Positions 10,520 through 21,876 of a DNA stretch of 64,000 nucleotides are shown piece by piece. The stretch is taken from positions 10,601,475 to 10,665,474 of the forward strand of contig ML664161.1 in the NCBI GenBank assembly GCA_007570785.1. Reading direction: 5' to 3'. The translations under genes and the position numbers were made by a program. Below the pieces are notes generated by a model, which was given only the letters and a program-made list of their open reading frames with translations, ran no database searches and was not told the DNA's origin. This DNA comes from Antilocapra americana. Lineage: Eukaryota; Chordata; Mammalia; Artiodactyla; Antilocapridae. The stretch's first letter is position 1, and each line of letters starts with the position of its first letter.

Positions 10520-11155
10520 ATATTAAACCAAAATACTGACACTTTTCAATTATTATTTGATTTTTAAAATTTACAACATAATAATACAAAGGGATAAAAC
10601 TCTTTTCAATTGAACTAAATATTATTTAAATACTTTAGGAATAATTCTGTTAAAGCATCTATATGTATAATAGTATCATCTATTCTATACACTGTGTTTC
10701 TTCTGATTTGATTGTTCTTTTCTATAGATAGTCATGATTCTTTTGAGAGATTTTTACATAATGGCCAAATTGCTTATTAATATCTTATAGCAGGTAATAT
10801 TGAATGAAAAACCTGAATTAATGAATTAAAGTTGGGCTTCATCAAAATTTCTTGTTTCCATATGAAAATTGATGAGTTTGTTGATGATTTATTGCATTTT
10901 CCATTTGGAAGCATTTTCTTTAGTGCCATTAGGTTACCATATAAAATATAAAAGGCTAGAAAAATTGATACCATGTCTCTCTTAAAATCTGATGATGGGA
11001 TGAGAAGGTAAAATCTAAATCTCAGTCTTCAAGGTCAAAAAGGGATTTCTTGCCTGATTCAATTACTATTCAATTTGATAGCAGTAAAGGAGTTAAGAGC
11101 ATCTCTCTTATAATTTGGCTAGACTTTCATTATAAAAATAGAACACATTAACAGG
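10520..11155. other. Unique AT-rich DNA
   Basis: No repeat or gene recognised. The minus-strand frame 10777-10974 (65 codons) shows no domain. Confidence 0.4.
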
Positions 11156-11159
11156 AAAC

Positions 11160-11530
11160 CATTAAACACAATTTACGTGTGAATAGCACCCTTGGTAGAA
11201 GCTTTGCTTCTGCCATTTACAGGATAAAGTAAAGGTAACTGTTTCACATCAATTACCAGTCACTGCGGACAACATACTTTTATTAACTCTGTGGTCAAAA
11301 GCATTCATATTTATATTTTAAGAATGACACAAATCCATTCTTTTCAGTATTAATCTGCGATGCACACAATTACTACCCTGACATTTATTGGAGTAATAAA
11401 TTGGCTTTAGTGTGTGTTGGCTTTTCCCTTCCTTTTGGCCATCCTGCTTTGCTGTATTGTGTAACGTGCCTTCATTTTTTTAACTGACTGGAGGGAAAAT
11501 GGTTCCAATTTCACATTAGTGAATGTGGCC
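11160..11530. promoter_or_regulatory. Candidate conserved non-coding block
   Basis: A repeat-free stretch with little simple-sequence decay and several homeodomain-type cores (ATTA/TAAT, for example near 11348, 11371 and 11391). It lies between repeat-rich segments. This is inference from texture only; conservation was not measured. Confidence 0.25.
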
Positions 11531-11709
11531 CATTTATTTTAATTTCCTTGGTACCCCTAAGAGGAAAGAAAAAAAAAAGGATAATCAGAGTTTCAATTCA
11601 GAACAGTAGCTATAAACACAAAATGAAAACTAGCTTGGGGGTTTAAAGATTCTATTGATTACCAAAGTTTTAGTTTATGTTTCCTGGCTCCATAACTGTG
11701 CCACAGTGG

Positions 11710-11935
11710 TTGTAGCTGTCTAATGGTAAAGAAGAGATCCAGGTTCAAGTCTAGGCTATGCTTCTCTCTCTGTGACTCTGGGGCCCTGATAGTTCTGTTA
11801 ATTCGAGTTTTATTTTCTCATCTATAAACTGGGGTTACTAATAGCTCCTTTCAGAGTTATTGTAAAGATGTATTTAAATAACAAACATTCAAGAATACTC
11901 CTTGAAGCTCACATTGTACTGAAACACTGAGCTAA
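11710..11935 (+). mobile_element. MIR SINE
   Basis: The order agatccaggttcaagtctag / ctgtgactctgggg / tattttctcatctataaact / ggggttactaatagctcctt / gagttattgtaaagatg matches MIR from the tRNA-like part through the core. Confidence 0.65.
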
Positions 11936-12034
11936 GAAAGTTTACATGAGCAAACAAAAGCTAGAAAAATCCCTTCTCCTTTGGAACTTTTCTTTGTCAT
12001 ATGAGAAAACAAATGGCAATTCTATGGTATAGAG

Positions 12035-12340
12035 TGAAAGTGAAAGTCACTCAGTCCAGTCTGACTCTTTGTGACCCCAAGGACTATGCAGTCCATGGAA
12101 TTCTCCAGGCCAGAATACTGGAGTAGGTAGCCTTTCCCTTCTCCAGGGGATCTTCCCAACCCAGGGATCAAACCCAGATCTCCTGTATTACAGGCAGATT
12201 CTTTACCACCTGAGCCATAAGGGAAGCCCAAGAATACTGGAGTGGGTTGCCATGTCCTCCTCCAGTGGATCTTGAATTGAACTGGGGCCTCCTGCATTGC
12301 AGGTGAATTCTTTACCAACTGAACTGTGAGGGAAGCCCTG
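12035..12340 (-). mobile_element. Bov-tA SINE with a second tRNA-like unit
   Basis: The plus strand is the complement of a Bov-tA: gtgaaagtgaaagtcactca, then ctccaggggatcttcccaac, ending aagggaagccc at about 12230. It is followed directly by a second shorter unit (aagaatactggagtgggttg to gggaagccc). The flanks TGGTATAGAG at 12025-12034 and 12341-12350 are a perfect 10-base target-site duplication, so both units came in as one insertion. Confidence 0.9.
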
Positions 12341-12357
12341 TGGTATAGAGTAAGTGC

Positions 12358-12505
12358 TGAATATTTCTGGAACTCTCTATAGCCTGTAACTATAAAATGA
12401 GATGGCATTCTTTTAGATGCCAATTGATATCAATATTTTCAGAACTTGCTATAGCCTATAGCTATAAAATGAGATGCCTTTTTTTTTTAATGCTGAATTG
12501 ATAGA
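12358..12505. repeat. Tandem duplication, period 72
   Basis: The segment containing ctatagcctgtaactataaa (from 12377) is repeated as ctatagcctatagctataaa (from 12449). The second copy carries a T-tract at about 12480. The duplication directly adjoins the Bov-tA. Confidence 0.8.
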
Positions 12506-12817
12506 TGTAGGGCCAGAGCTTCTCCTGAAAACATGCTTCAGTGCTTCTTGGAGCCCCCAAGGAACCCTCTCTGTAGCTCAGAGAGCTTGCCCAAGTTCTC
12601 ACCATTCTCTGCCTCCTCAGCCCACCATGACAGCAAGTCTGTGCTTCTGACCTTGTAGTAGACATAGCCCACTGGCCCCATGGTGGCCCTGTCCACCTCC
12701 CTTAGTACTACACTCCAGCCTCAGGGAATTCCATGTCCACATTACACTACTGTCTGGTAGACAAAACAAGAACTTACCCCAGCTTCTTTCTTCCAGTTGT
12801 CATTTTTCTATCCCTTG

Positions 12818-13032
12818 TGTGCTAAGTTGCTTCAGTCGTGTCTGACTCTTTGTGACCCTATGGACTGTAGCTCGCCAGGCTCCTCTGTCCATGGGATTCT
12901 CCCGGGAAGAATACTCCAGTGGGTTGCCATGCCCTCCTTCAGGGGATCTTCCTGACCAGGAATCGAACCTTTGTCTCCTGCAGTTCCTACATGGCAGGAG
13001 AATTCTTTACCACTGAGCCACCGGGGAAGCTC
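12818..13032 (-). mobile_element. Bov-tA SINE
   Basis: The plus strand from tgtgctaagttgcttcagtc to accggggaagc is the complement of a complete Bov-tA, with a short duplication (cctgcagttcctacatggca) in the tRNA-like part. Confidence 0.9.
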
Positions 13033-13559
13033 CTTAATCTAATCTTTTTTTCAGTATGAATGACTAGGAAATCTCACTGGTTTCAAAGGAAATACTATTT
13101 CCCACTCAAAGGGCACAAGCCCTGGCACTCAGCTTACCACAGAACAATTAACAGAACAGATCAGTCCTGACTAACACTCTGGGTACCTATTGTCTGGTTC
13201 ATGTCATCTTTATCATTTCGACTTCAATTGGAGGGGTTCTAGAGTTCCTTCTACAGTCCTTGAATAAGCTTCATAGTTTTTAAGTCAGCAACTTGAAAAT
13301 TTGCAATTCTGTTCTCACTGTCATTGTTTCAGAGAAACCAGAGTCAAATTTTGGTCATAACTCAGCCCTCAGGTGAGAGGGCAGGGGATGGTCTGTTCCC
13401 TTTTACTCATCTAACTCCTGGAATTAAGACTACATTCTGTTTGTCATGTTGTGTGCCATATGGTTGAGATTGTGGGTACCACTTTCAAGGGATATGTTAA
13501 TAGTAGAGATGCTAGATTTGAATATAACAATTAATCAAGAGCTCCTCTTCTTTCCTCTG

Positions 13560-14095
13560 AGGAGTTTCAATATGATATTGTAGGAGAAAAAAATAATTGC
13601 CCCCTTAATCCTTCTGAATGCTTAGCTGAGGCTGCTATAGCAAGAGACATATTAACAAAAGAAAAATAAAAAAGTTGACTAACAAGTATATATGTATATC
13701 TGAGAGAACCCAGAGAAAAGTCAGTGACTTCCTAAGGTGGCTTAGAATATTAGTTTATATAGTATCATCAGCAAATAATGATAAGTTTTTTTTGAAGAAA
13801 TGACAAATAAAAGCAGTTTTAGACTTCTAAGGGCTAGTAAGTAGAATATGTTGTGTAGATTCCTTTGGTGCCTTCTCCAGACTGTTAAGGTCTAAAATTG
13901 CCTCTGGGAATTAAACTTTGGCCTTTCTGGTAGAGCAAGGAGGAGAAACACCTTTGTAAATTTGTGTCCTCCTTTTAGGCAAAAGGAGGAGGGCAAAGAA
14001 ATTTCTTTTTATCTATTTCTTCTCACCTGCTTTCAACTCAAAATAATCAGTATGCCAAAGTGCCATGTTTGGGGATAACACAGTCTGCTATACTT
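13560..14095 (+). mobile_element. Possible LTR element, family not assigned
   Basis: Landmarks such as gagagaacccagagaaaagt, cctaaggtggcttagaatat, gtgccttctccagactgtta, ggaggagaaacacctttgta and atcagtatgccaaagtgcca look like a laurasiatherian LTR I have seen repeatedly but cannot name. No coding sequence accompanies it. It could be another ancient interspersed repeat. Confidence 0.35.
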
Positions 14096-14409
14096 CAACA
14101 TGAAGTTACCAAAGCAGGGCACGAAGTTTAGAGCAATAAAAGTGAATCAGATAGTAAGGAGGAAACCCAGGTGCTTCATTGATATTTATACATGGCAATA
14201 AATGAATCAAAATTGTCATCTTTAAATATAAAGAGCAATTTCTGCAAAAATGTGAAGGGACAGTAAATTCAGAAATGAGAATAAATTTAAATTGTGATGC
14301 ACATGACAGATAAAGTCTTTAAAATAAGATTTTGCACAAAGCAGTGCCTCTTGATGAGTCCATTTCTTGGTTAAAGGGGATTTTCTTGGAATGATAACAG
14401 ACACGGGAT

Positions 14410-14765
14410 TTTGAGTGTTCTTGAATGAATTCTTTATTTGTAACTGTCTTCACACTGTTAATACTTTATTATAAAGAATTTGAAAGGCTTTAATGCTGTC
14501 ATGATTTGCAAATAACTGTTTTTGCCTTCCAAATAACAATATAATTGAGTTTAAGGCCAATATGCTCACAGTTGGATGAAATAATTTTTTAGAATGCTGA
14601 AATAATAGTGTCTTACTAACTCAGAGGCAATTATGTCAGTCAGTGAGTTTATCTTCAGGAAGATCAAATTCAATACAAAGATGTCAACTTCTAATTAGCT
14701 ACAAGGTCATCTAGCAGTTATTTAAAATTATTAGTGATTGAATAGATCTTAAAATTCCAGATTAA
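14410..14765. promoter_or_regulatory. Candidate conserved non-coding block
   Basis: Repeat-free and AT-rich but of high complexity, with TAATTAG near 14692 and several ATTA cores. It has the look of a developmental enhancer. Inference only. Confidence 0.25.
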
Positions 14766-14769
14766 AAGA

Positions 14770-15210
14770 CAGAACCTAAGCATATGTGATGCTTCAAACA
14801 CATTCTTTAAGTCAGAGAAAACATCAAATAAATCTCCTTTTTGCTATTCTCATTTAAAAGTGGTATTTTCTAAAGGTTATGTTTAATACTGCTATGTGTT
14901 TTAAGTAAATTGAAACTTTGTCAAAGACTTTGCAAGTGTTGAAAAGTTAAAAAGATAGTTAACAGAGGATCTCAAGATTGAAAACAAACCAAGACCCATG
15001 CAAACTATAAAAAATTAAAAATCACCAAATAGCTTCGAAATGTCTTAGGATATGTAAACCACATTTTTCTATATAAATGAGTGTTACATGTATCGTTTTA
15101 TTTGTCCTGAATAATAAAGAACAAACTTATTAACATATCATCTTAAACATTTTGCTATATCATCACAACCTTTTCAGATTCACCCATATTTTGCTTAAGT
15201 TTAAACCACT
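14770..15210. other. Unique AT-rich DNA
   Basis: No gene or repeat family recognised. Confidence 0.4.
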
Positions 15211-15214
15211 CAAT

Positions 15215-15475
15215 TCCTTGCCCGTCTATATTGTTCTCTTTTTCTTTTTGCCATCTGTGGACATTCTACTTGTGCTTCAAGGCCCTATTTAAATATTATC
15301 ACTTTTGGAAGAAATAGTCACCTCCCTCTCACCTGTTACACTTGACGCACACTTCTATTAAAGGTTATTACTGTCTCCCGATACAATTGCATTTCATTCT
15401 TTACTTTTATTTCACCATTAACTTGTATCCAGATGAAAGAGATCACATTTTATCCATCTCTTTAATCTCTAAGAG
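15215..15475 (+). mobile_element. L2 LINE 3' part
   Basis: The order gtgcttcaaggccctattta / gaagaaatagtcacctccct / ttacttttatttcaccatta / cagatgaaagagatcac matches the L2 3' region. Confidence 0.5.
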
Positions 15476-15484
15476 CATGTCATA

Positions 15485-15715
15485 AAAGATAGAGGCTTTA
15501 GAGCCAGGTAAACAAGGTAGGAATTTGAATCTTAGATCACAACTATTATGTCTCAGAGCAAATCATTCAATCTCTCCAACCCTCTGCTCATCTATAAAAT
15601 CAGGGTAATAACCCACCTCTCAAACTCGTTATGGGAATCAAGTGAGTTACCATATAAAGCACCTAGCACAGTACCTAACCCTGAGTAGAGACTTAATAAA
15701 TGATGATTACTATTC
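15485..15715 (+). mobile_element. MIR SINE
   Basis: The order agaggctttagagccaggta / ttgaatcttagatcac / tcagagcaaatcattcaatc / gctcatctataaaatcaggg / aagcacctagcacagtacct / ttaataaatgatgattacta is a nearly complete MIR. Confidence 0.8.
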
Positions 15716-15839
15716 TTGAGGGAAGAGTAATAGAAAGGAGAGTTTTCCAACTCTGAGTAGCAGTGAAAGTGGAAATGGTCATTAGAAGAAGGGCCAGCAA
15801 ACAAACTGAGTAGCTGGAGAAAATTTCCAGCAACTCACA

Positions 15840-16376
15840 TACTTGAATGATTTTCATATGGACAAAAACAAGTCTTTTTCACTCTGTGTCTCAAAGTGGT
15901 GAGTTTATACACCATATTTTTGCTCTATATATTTATAGTTTAAAGTATGCCCTACCTATAGTTTTAAAGATAAAACTATGTCAAATTATTTTAATTTTAT
16001 GGCCATCAGTCAAGAAACAGCACATTATATTCTTATAGAACCTGATTTCAAATTTTATGCTATATATAAAAATACTTTAATATTTAACCATAGACCAAAT
16101 ATAACTCTAGATTTTTAAAGAGACTTAGTTTTTATTTATCCAAATCCCTCATTATGCAGAAGTCTAAGGTTGCTCACAAACATTTTAATTAAATTCAGGT
16201 CTTTGATATATACCTGTGTACTTTAATCTCTGGGTTATGTAGATATAAAAAATCATTTCTTTGGAAACTTGTCAAATACCCTATTCAGTTGAATTCCATT
16301 CACACGACTGTCTCTTTAGAGGAATCGGAGATTGGTACAGTCATGGCCATTTTATAATGGATTTATTGAGAAGGCC
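15840..16376. other. Unique AT-rich DNA
   Basis: No gene or repeat recognised. Confidence 0.4.
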
Positions 16377-16391
16377 CTACCTGATTTCTCA

Positions 16392-16579
16392 TGTGGGAAA
16401 GACTGAAGGTGGGAGGAGAAGGGGAAGACAAAAGATAAGATGGTTGGATGGCATCACTGACTCATGGACATGAGTTTGAGTAAACTCCGGGAGTTGGTGA
16501 TGGACAGGGAAGCCTGGTGTGCTGCAGTCCATGGGGTCGGAAAGAGTCAGACACGACTGAGCTACTGAACTGAACTGCA
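16392..16579 (+). mobile_element. BovB 3' fragment with perfect target-site duplication
   Basis: The last 188 bases of BovB (gggaaagactgaaggtggga to the end, tactgaactgaactg). CTACCTGATTTCTCA occurs perfectly at 16377-16391 and 16580-16594, a 15-base target-site duplication that fixes both ends. Confidence 0.95.
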
Positions 16580-16919
16580 CTACCTGATTTCTCAAGCAGT
16601 GAGATTCCATAGATTCATTTGGAAACACCCTTAAGACAAACTTAAATTGCCTTTAGAGGACATTATACACAAGTTTCTCCTTTCAAGACTGTGAAACACT
16701 CAATATGTTAATTGGTTTCCCTACTTTTCCTTTACCTCTGCAAACTCATTTGTAGGTTAGAAAGTACAGGATTGAGTATTGCCTTTGATTAAAGTAGCCA
16801 AATACGCCTGTGTATAAATTAGATCCCATACAAAGTGGATTGTGTTGCATAACTTTAATGTGGATTGTGTGTATAAAGTGTGTATAACTTTAATACCATA
16901 TTTTAAAAAAATAAGACCA

Positions 16920-17400
16920 AGTCTATAATAATACATATGTATTTATTTTAAAGTATAAGAAAGACAACCCTAAATGTAAACAAATATTAGTTAAGAGGAT
17001 ATCACTACAGCAATATTTTTGTATCAAAAATGGAAACTTCCCAATGTCACAAAAAATGGGATAATATTTAAATCACTTATTTAATAACACCAAATACTAG
17101 CAGTAATAAATATATATATATATATAGCTGAATTTAAGCAAGGAAATGTGTTCCAAAATATATCTATATATTATGCAAGTAGATTATACAATTATATGTA
17201 CAGTATGATGCTATTTTGTTGGAAGTAAACACTTTCAAGAATGCAAATAGAGCTAGAGATAGGTACATAGAAAGACACCAATATTTTCATAGTGAATATC
17301 TCTGAATGATAGACTCACTGGTGATTTTAGTTTTTCTTCTTACTCATTCAGATTTTCTGCTCTGAATATGAATCATTTCATACTAGGAGAAAGGGAGAAG
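16920..17400 (+). mobile_element. Old L1M 3' region
   Basis: The order gcaatatttttgtatcaaaa / atggaaacttcccaatgtca / gggataatatttaaatca / gcaaggaaatgtgttcc / gtatgatgctattttgtt follows the end of an old L1 (L1M group) into its 3' UTR. An AT microsatellite (17109-17126) lies inside. Confidence 0.55.
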
Positions 17401-17559
17401 TTAGTTTTCACAAAGGAAATAATACTCCAAAGTGTTAAGCATTTAACTCCAAACATTTAGCATTTGGTTTAAACACTTTAAAATGTTTGCATTGGTATAT
17501 ACTAGAATGAATGATTAACTTTACCAGAATATTAACTGGCAAGCATGATAAAAACCATT

Positions 17560-18115
17560 CTAGTAGTATACCTTGACTCTTACTGCAACGCAGTCCTCAA
17601 GGTCTCAAGTCACAAGACTGTATGATTAGTTTACAGTGTTCAATGACCTGCTTGTAAAACTTGAATTAATAGTTTCTAGGTTGGAGGTGTCCTGTCACTG
17701 AATTCTGTGCTCTAATACATCATATTATGGTAGCTTCTGTTGCTCTTACATTTTAACACATGGGTCGTTTTGAAATTTTTTTTTAAAAAAACAAATATCT
17801 TATATAACATAAATTTGTAGGTCACGCATCCATCTGAACCTGTCATTTACCCAAATTGCAAAGCCATCATGTGTAATTTGTCTCAATTAGCAATTTTATA
17901 GTTAGTAATTAACTTTATTGTTAATCGATTCTCTCTGCAATAAATGCTTGAGGAAGTGAAATGAATATGATATGATTTTTTTGTCAAAGAGAAAAATTTT
18001 AACTTGAGATTTGTGCAAAAGCTGCATTGCCTTGGAAGGACATTTTTTTTTTCTTGCCAAAATTGGCACCATGGGATTAATGGGATTTCTATCAGCTCTT
18101 TTTTGAAAATTGAAC
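17560..18115. promoter_or_regulatory. Candidate conserved non-coding block
   Basis: Repeat-free and complex, with homeodomain-like TAATTAAC near 17906, ATTAATAG near 17666 and TTAATCGAT near 17922. The minus-strand frame 17902-18117 shows no domain. Inference only. Confidence 0.25.
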
Positions 18116-18119
18116 ATTA

Positions 18120-18800
18120 TGTCGATAATTTTGGTATTTTAATTTTTACTTTTTAATTTTTTCTCATTAGAAATGCAATTTTACCTAATTTTTTAAACAT
18201 TGATGTCTAGGTCTTGATGTAATACTCTCCCTAAAAGGTGTGATTAAATGTGCTTTCATAAGGAAATCTATTACACTAACAGTTTGAGGAAGCCTGTATA
18301 AATTTGTAAAAGATTAATTTTATATTATATCTGAGTTGTTCACTAATGCAAATGCTAATTTGAAAGCCTGGCTTGTTGTCGAATGACTGAATATATTCCA
18401 GTGTAGCAGTTTGAGTTTTGCTCTTTAACACTGGAGAAGAATTTTCCATTTATAGACCTCATCATGCTTATGAAGGTATGGGAGGGACACATAAAATGCA
18501 ATTAGAAAACAATACCAGCAAATTAGGTTGCATATTCTTACATGAATATTTGGAATTCGGAAGTAATCTTGTATCCTTTAGCTGGTGCTAAACGAAAGAT
18601 TTGAGGGTGTGATCTGTGTTTTTATATTGTGTAGCAGACTCAAAGAGAAGAAACGATTTAAAAGTACATAGTCCAGAAAGTGATGAGATGCTTTTAAGAG
18701 GAGGAAATCCTTGTACTCTTAAGGTCTGACTGGGGCTGAAAATTAGACTGAGTAAGGCAGAGTAACAGAAGAAAAGCATGCACATTCACTTAACATAAGT
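18120..18800. other. Unique DNA, no gene seen
   Basis: No repeat family recognised. Open frames are short and lack domains. Confidence 0.4.
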
Positions 18801-18804
18801 TTTA

Positions 18805-19435
18805 TGAGACACGAGAGCCCTCTGAAGGAAACAACAACCCAAAGAAATGGTTAAGCCTGAGAATTTTTACTCTAGGTTTGATGAAGAGTGGAGAATCATG
18901 GAAACCCATGGAAAGACAAAGAGTGTGCACCAAGGGAGATAAACTGGGGGGAAGAGCGAGGCCTGACTGTTCGGAGTCCTCTGGGTGTCCCTCAATCTTC
19001 GCAAATAGGATGCTCCTTTCTGACCCACACAGGAAGGGCATCTCTCCCGTGAGGGTCTTCTGACCCACTCCAGGGGAGATGAAGGAGGTCAGAGAGTCCT
19101 TCCAGCTCCTGCTGTTTCTGTGACCTGCTTCAAGGGAGGAGATTTATGACAACTGAGTTCTTTGGGGAGGCCCTGCTTTTAGGCAGTTGGTGATTTCAGG
19201 AACTCAAATGCCTCTAGCTCAAAATAAATCTGATGCCTTTAGCTCAAAGATATGACACTCTGCTTATTTCCGAGTGTCATATCTTAATTCCCTTCAAGCT
19301 TCACGTCTCTCCCATGAATGATTTAACCACTGAGTATGTCTCTTTATCCTTTTTTTTTTTTTTTTCCTCTAGCTGGCTTTTTCTCCTTGGTTTCTTCTGT
19401 TTAATAAAGCTGTCCTGACTCTGGTTTCTAGTAAA
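18805..19435 (+). mobile_element. Solitary endogenous-retrovirus LTR (ruminant ERV1-like)
   Basis: Starts TGAGACACGAGAGCCCTCTG and has an AATAAA signal at 19403-19408 placed as in an LTR (R region), after a T-rich tract at 19350-19367. I associate the stretches caccaagggagataaactgg and gacctgcttcaagggaggag with a ruminant ERV1 LTR (BTLTR1-like). No gag, pol or env sequence adjoins it, so only the LTR remains. A direct repeat (atgcctctagctcaaa / atgcctttagctcaaa) and a perfect stem-loop lie in the 3' third. No target-site duplication was found, so the 3' edge is approximate. Confidence 0.55.
19247..19285. repeat. Perfect 14-base inverted repeat, 11-base loop
   Basis: AAGATATGACACTC at 19247-19260 pairs perfectly with GAGTGTCATATCTT at 19272-19285 within the LTR. 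In RNA it would form a stable hairpin shortly upstream of the polyadenylation signal. Confidence 0.9.
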
Positions 19436-19439
19436 TGAA

Positions 19440-20395
19440 TGGTTGGAGAAGGGTGGGCAGTGGTGAAGACAAACTTAAAACAAGATTGTGTGGAGAGAGA
19501 AATACATTCATACTGCTTGCAGGTCCCCACAGTACTTTTCTCATATCTCTTAGTATCACTGAATGATGATTTATGAAGACTGTTGCTGGTCAGTTATGAT
19601 GCATTCATGGGTGAAATGGAGAAAATAAAGTAGTAACATTTCGTAAAGCTAAATATATTCAATTTAAAGAACTGCCTTTTATTTTGAGATGATAAAATAC
19701 TTTCTCAAGTTAAAACTATCCATTTATTTCATGAAATGGTAGTATTTGTAGAAGAAAGGTTGCTTGTTTTGTTTTGTTTTTTATATCTCCTTTGGGGAAA
19801 GCAATTAGATGGTAATTCTTTTTAGATACATTTTTTTATTCTAATTTAAGTATTTTATGAAACACAACCATATCGAAAACCAGCTAATAGAAACTAAAAG
19901 AAATAAAAAGTAAGGCAGTTTCTGTCAACATTCAAGCTAACATGCACACCTGGGAACTGCCAGACACCATGGTTCTAAGAGTACAGAGAAAACAGATTGA
20001 AGACTATAAATCTTTATGCAGAAAGCCTGAAAAAAGTGATGAGAGAGACATGGGGAGAAAAAGAAAGAGACCCAGAGGTCATCACATTTCTGATTTGTTG
20101 TCTCTAAGTCTAGCTCTTCTCTTGATTTTCCTTACATGAAATAATACATTCCTTTTTTTTTTTTTTAATGAGATAGTTTGTGTTGGCTTCAGTCACTTGC
20201 AAGGAAGAGTGTTTCCAGGTAAAGGAGTTTCTGGAAAGGGCTATGTCCAGTTTCTTTGGAAGGGCCCCTGAACATTTTCTTTCAAGAGCAATGCCCAAGA
20301 GCTTGACTTGGTTATTATGGCCGTGCAAGTCTCAGAGGAGGCTTCCATGACGCTGCCTCTCCGGCTCTAGGCTCTGTTGCTTGCTGTTCTACAGA
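19440..20395. other. Unique DNA, no gene seen
   Basis: No repeat family recognised apart from a T-tract at 20152-20166. The frame 19942-20139 on the plus strand has no domain. Confidence 0.4.
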
Positions 20396-20398
20396 TGA

Positions 20399-20412
20399 CC
20401 AGTAGGTGGCAG
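20399..20412 (+). promoter_or_regulatory. CTCF-like binding motif
   Basis: CCAGTAGGTGGCAG matches every position of the CTCF core as I know it (CCASYAGRKGGCRS). It lies in a unique, GC-richer stretch (about 20180-20560), not in a SINE. CTCF sites mark insulators and loop anchors. Occupancy cannot be judged from sequence. Confidence 0.5.
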
Positions 20413-20599
20413 AGATCTCTGCCTCCTTTGTCAAATTTCTGGTGTCTATCTTGGTTTCTTGGTGAATGTTTCTTGTTAGGTAGGATAAAACTTTAATGTT
20501 TAGCACTCGCTCAGTCAGATGGGAAGCACTGGAGTCTCTCCTCAGCCCCAATGAAACGGCTTCCTCTGTTTATTCTGTTTGCTTTACACAGCCTTCTGC

Positions 20600-21870
20600 T
20601 GTGGGGCTGAGTTAAAATTTAACATGTATTTGTTACTGTGATATAACAATCTAGGAAATCCTAGAATTACAAAGTGAAAAGGAGTATATGAGGATTTAAT
20701 TTTCCAAAGCTGTAGGTACAGAAACAAGGTGGTTGAGGGCTTGTATGAGTGTATTTTCAACACATTATTTTCATATACTTCATATCTTGGGAACTCTTTA
20801 TTAAAATATGCATAGTATTTATTTCCATTTTTTTGCCTTGCCTTTCTCTTCCGTTGATGTATAGTTTTCATATTTATATTATTTTAAGGATAATTAAATA
20901 ATAAATCTTCCTTAAGTCAGATTAGGAAATTTATTGTAAATTTGTATATCTTTATCTTCATAAAGAGAATAATGATCTTTTGCAGAGAAAATTAATAATA
21001 TTAGCATGGTTATTATCCATAGTTTAGTAACTCATTTTTTGAAGCACTTTAAATCTGTATATACATACAGATAATTGATATGCTAATTTTAGAGCAATTC
21101 AAACTTATCTTCTGTCACTTGGCAACAAACTGGTAATTATGTATGCACTGTAGTAATAATTAAAACTTAAAATTTTCACTTACTCTCATTGACTGTACCT
21201 CAAGTTGAATAATTAAGGTTTTACCAATATGAGTTTATACACATAAAAATCTTAGGGTTTTCTTCACAAATAAATCCTAATTATTAGAGATTTTTAATTT
21301 TTTTCTGAATTATTTAACAATGTCACAACAGAATCCATGCTCAGTGAGTACCATCAAGCCAACAGTTATGGCTTGTAGTGAGTTATCTGGTCTTTGGAAA
21401 GTTGAATTCTCCATTGCCAAGACACCATTTTGAACTAGCTTGTAGGAAGATGCAGCAGAGAATCTAATCTTTAGAATATTATCTCTGAAAAGTCAGGAAA
21501 GAAATCTTTCGAGTGAAAATCCTGGGATGAACTGCTGAAACACCACTGTCCCTGAATGCTGGGGCACAACTAGATGAAAGCTGGGGAAATCATGGTTCTA
21601 GCTTCCTCTTCTAGAAGAACTTCATTTGATGTACAATATAGTATTTGTTCCTGATGCAAAGTTTCTCGAGATCCTTTGAATCTTCTGGGTACATTCCAGC
21701 TTACTATTATCTTTCACAACTTTACAGGACCTTGCAGGAGACAAATGGAGACTATGGAAAGTGCTGGTAATGATCTCTTTTATAATAGGTCAAGGTGTTG
21801 ATTACAGGATTGTTCACTTTGCAAAAGTTCATTAGGCTATAAACTTAGGATTGGGATTCTTATCTCCACA
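20600..21870. other. Unique AT-rich DNA
   Basis: No gene or repeat family recognised. The minus-strand frame 20584-20871 (95 codons) shows no domain. Confidence 0.4.
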
Positions 21871-21876
21871 TACAGT

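Noticed and set aside
12022..12423. 133-codon minus-strand frame
   Set aside because: It is the translation of a Bov-tA SINE and its flanks; such frames recur with every Bov-tA copy.
18805..19435. Complete endogenous retrovirus
   Set aside because: No internal gag, pol or env sequence and no second LTR are present in the neighbourhood; only a solitary LTR is supported.
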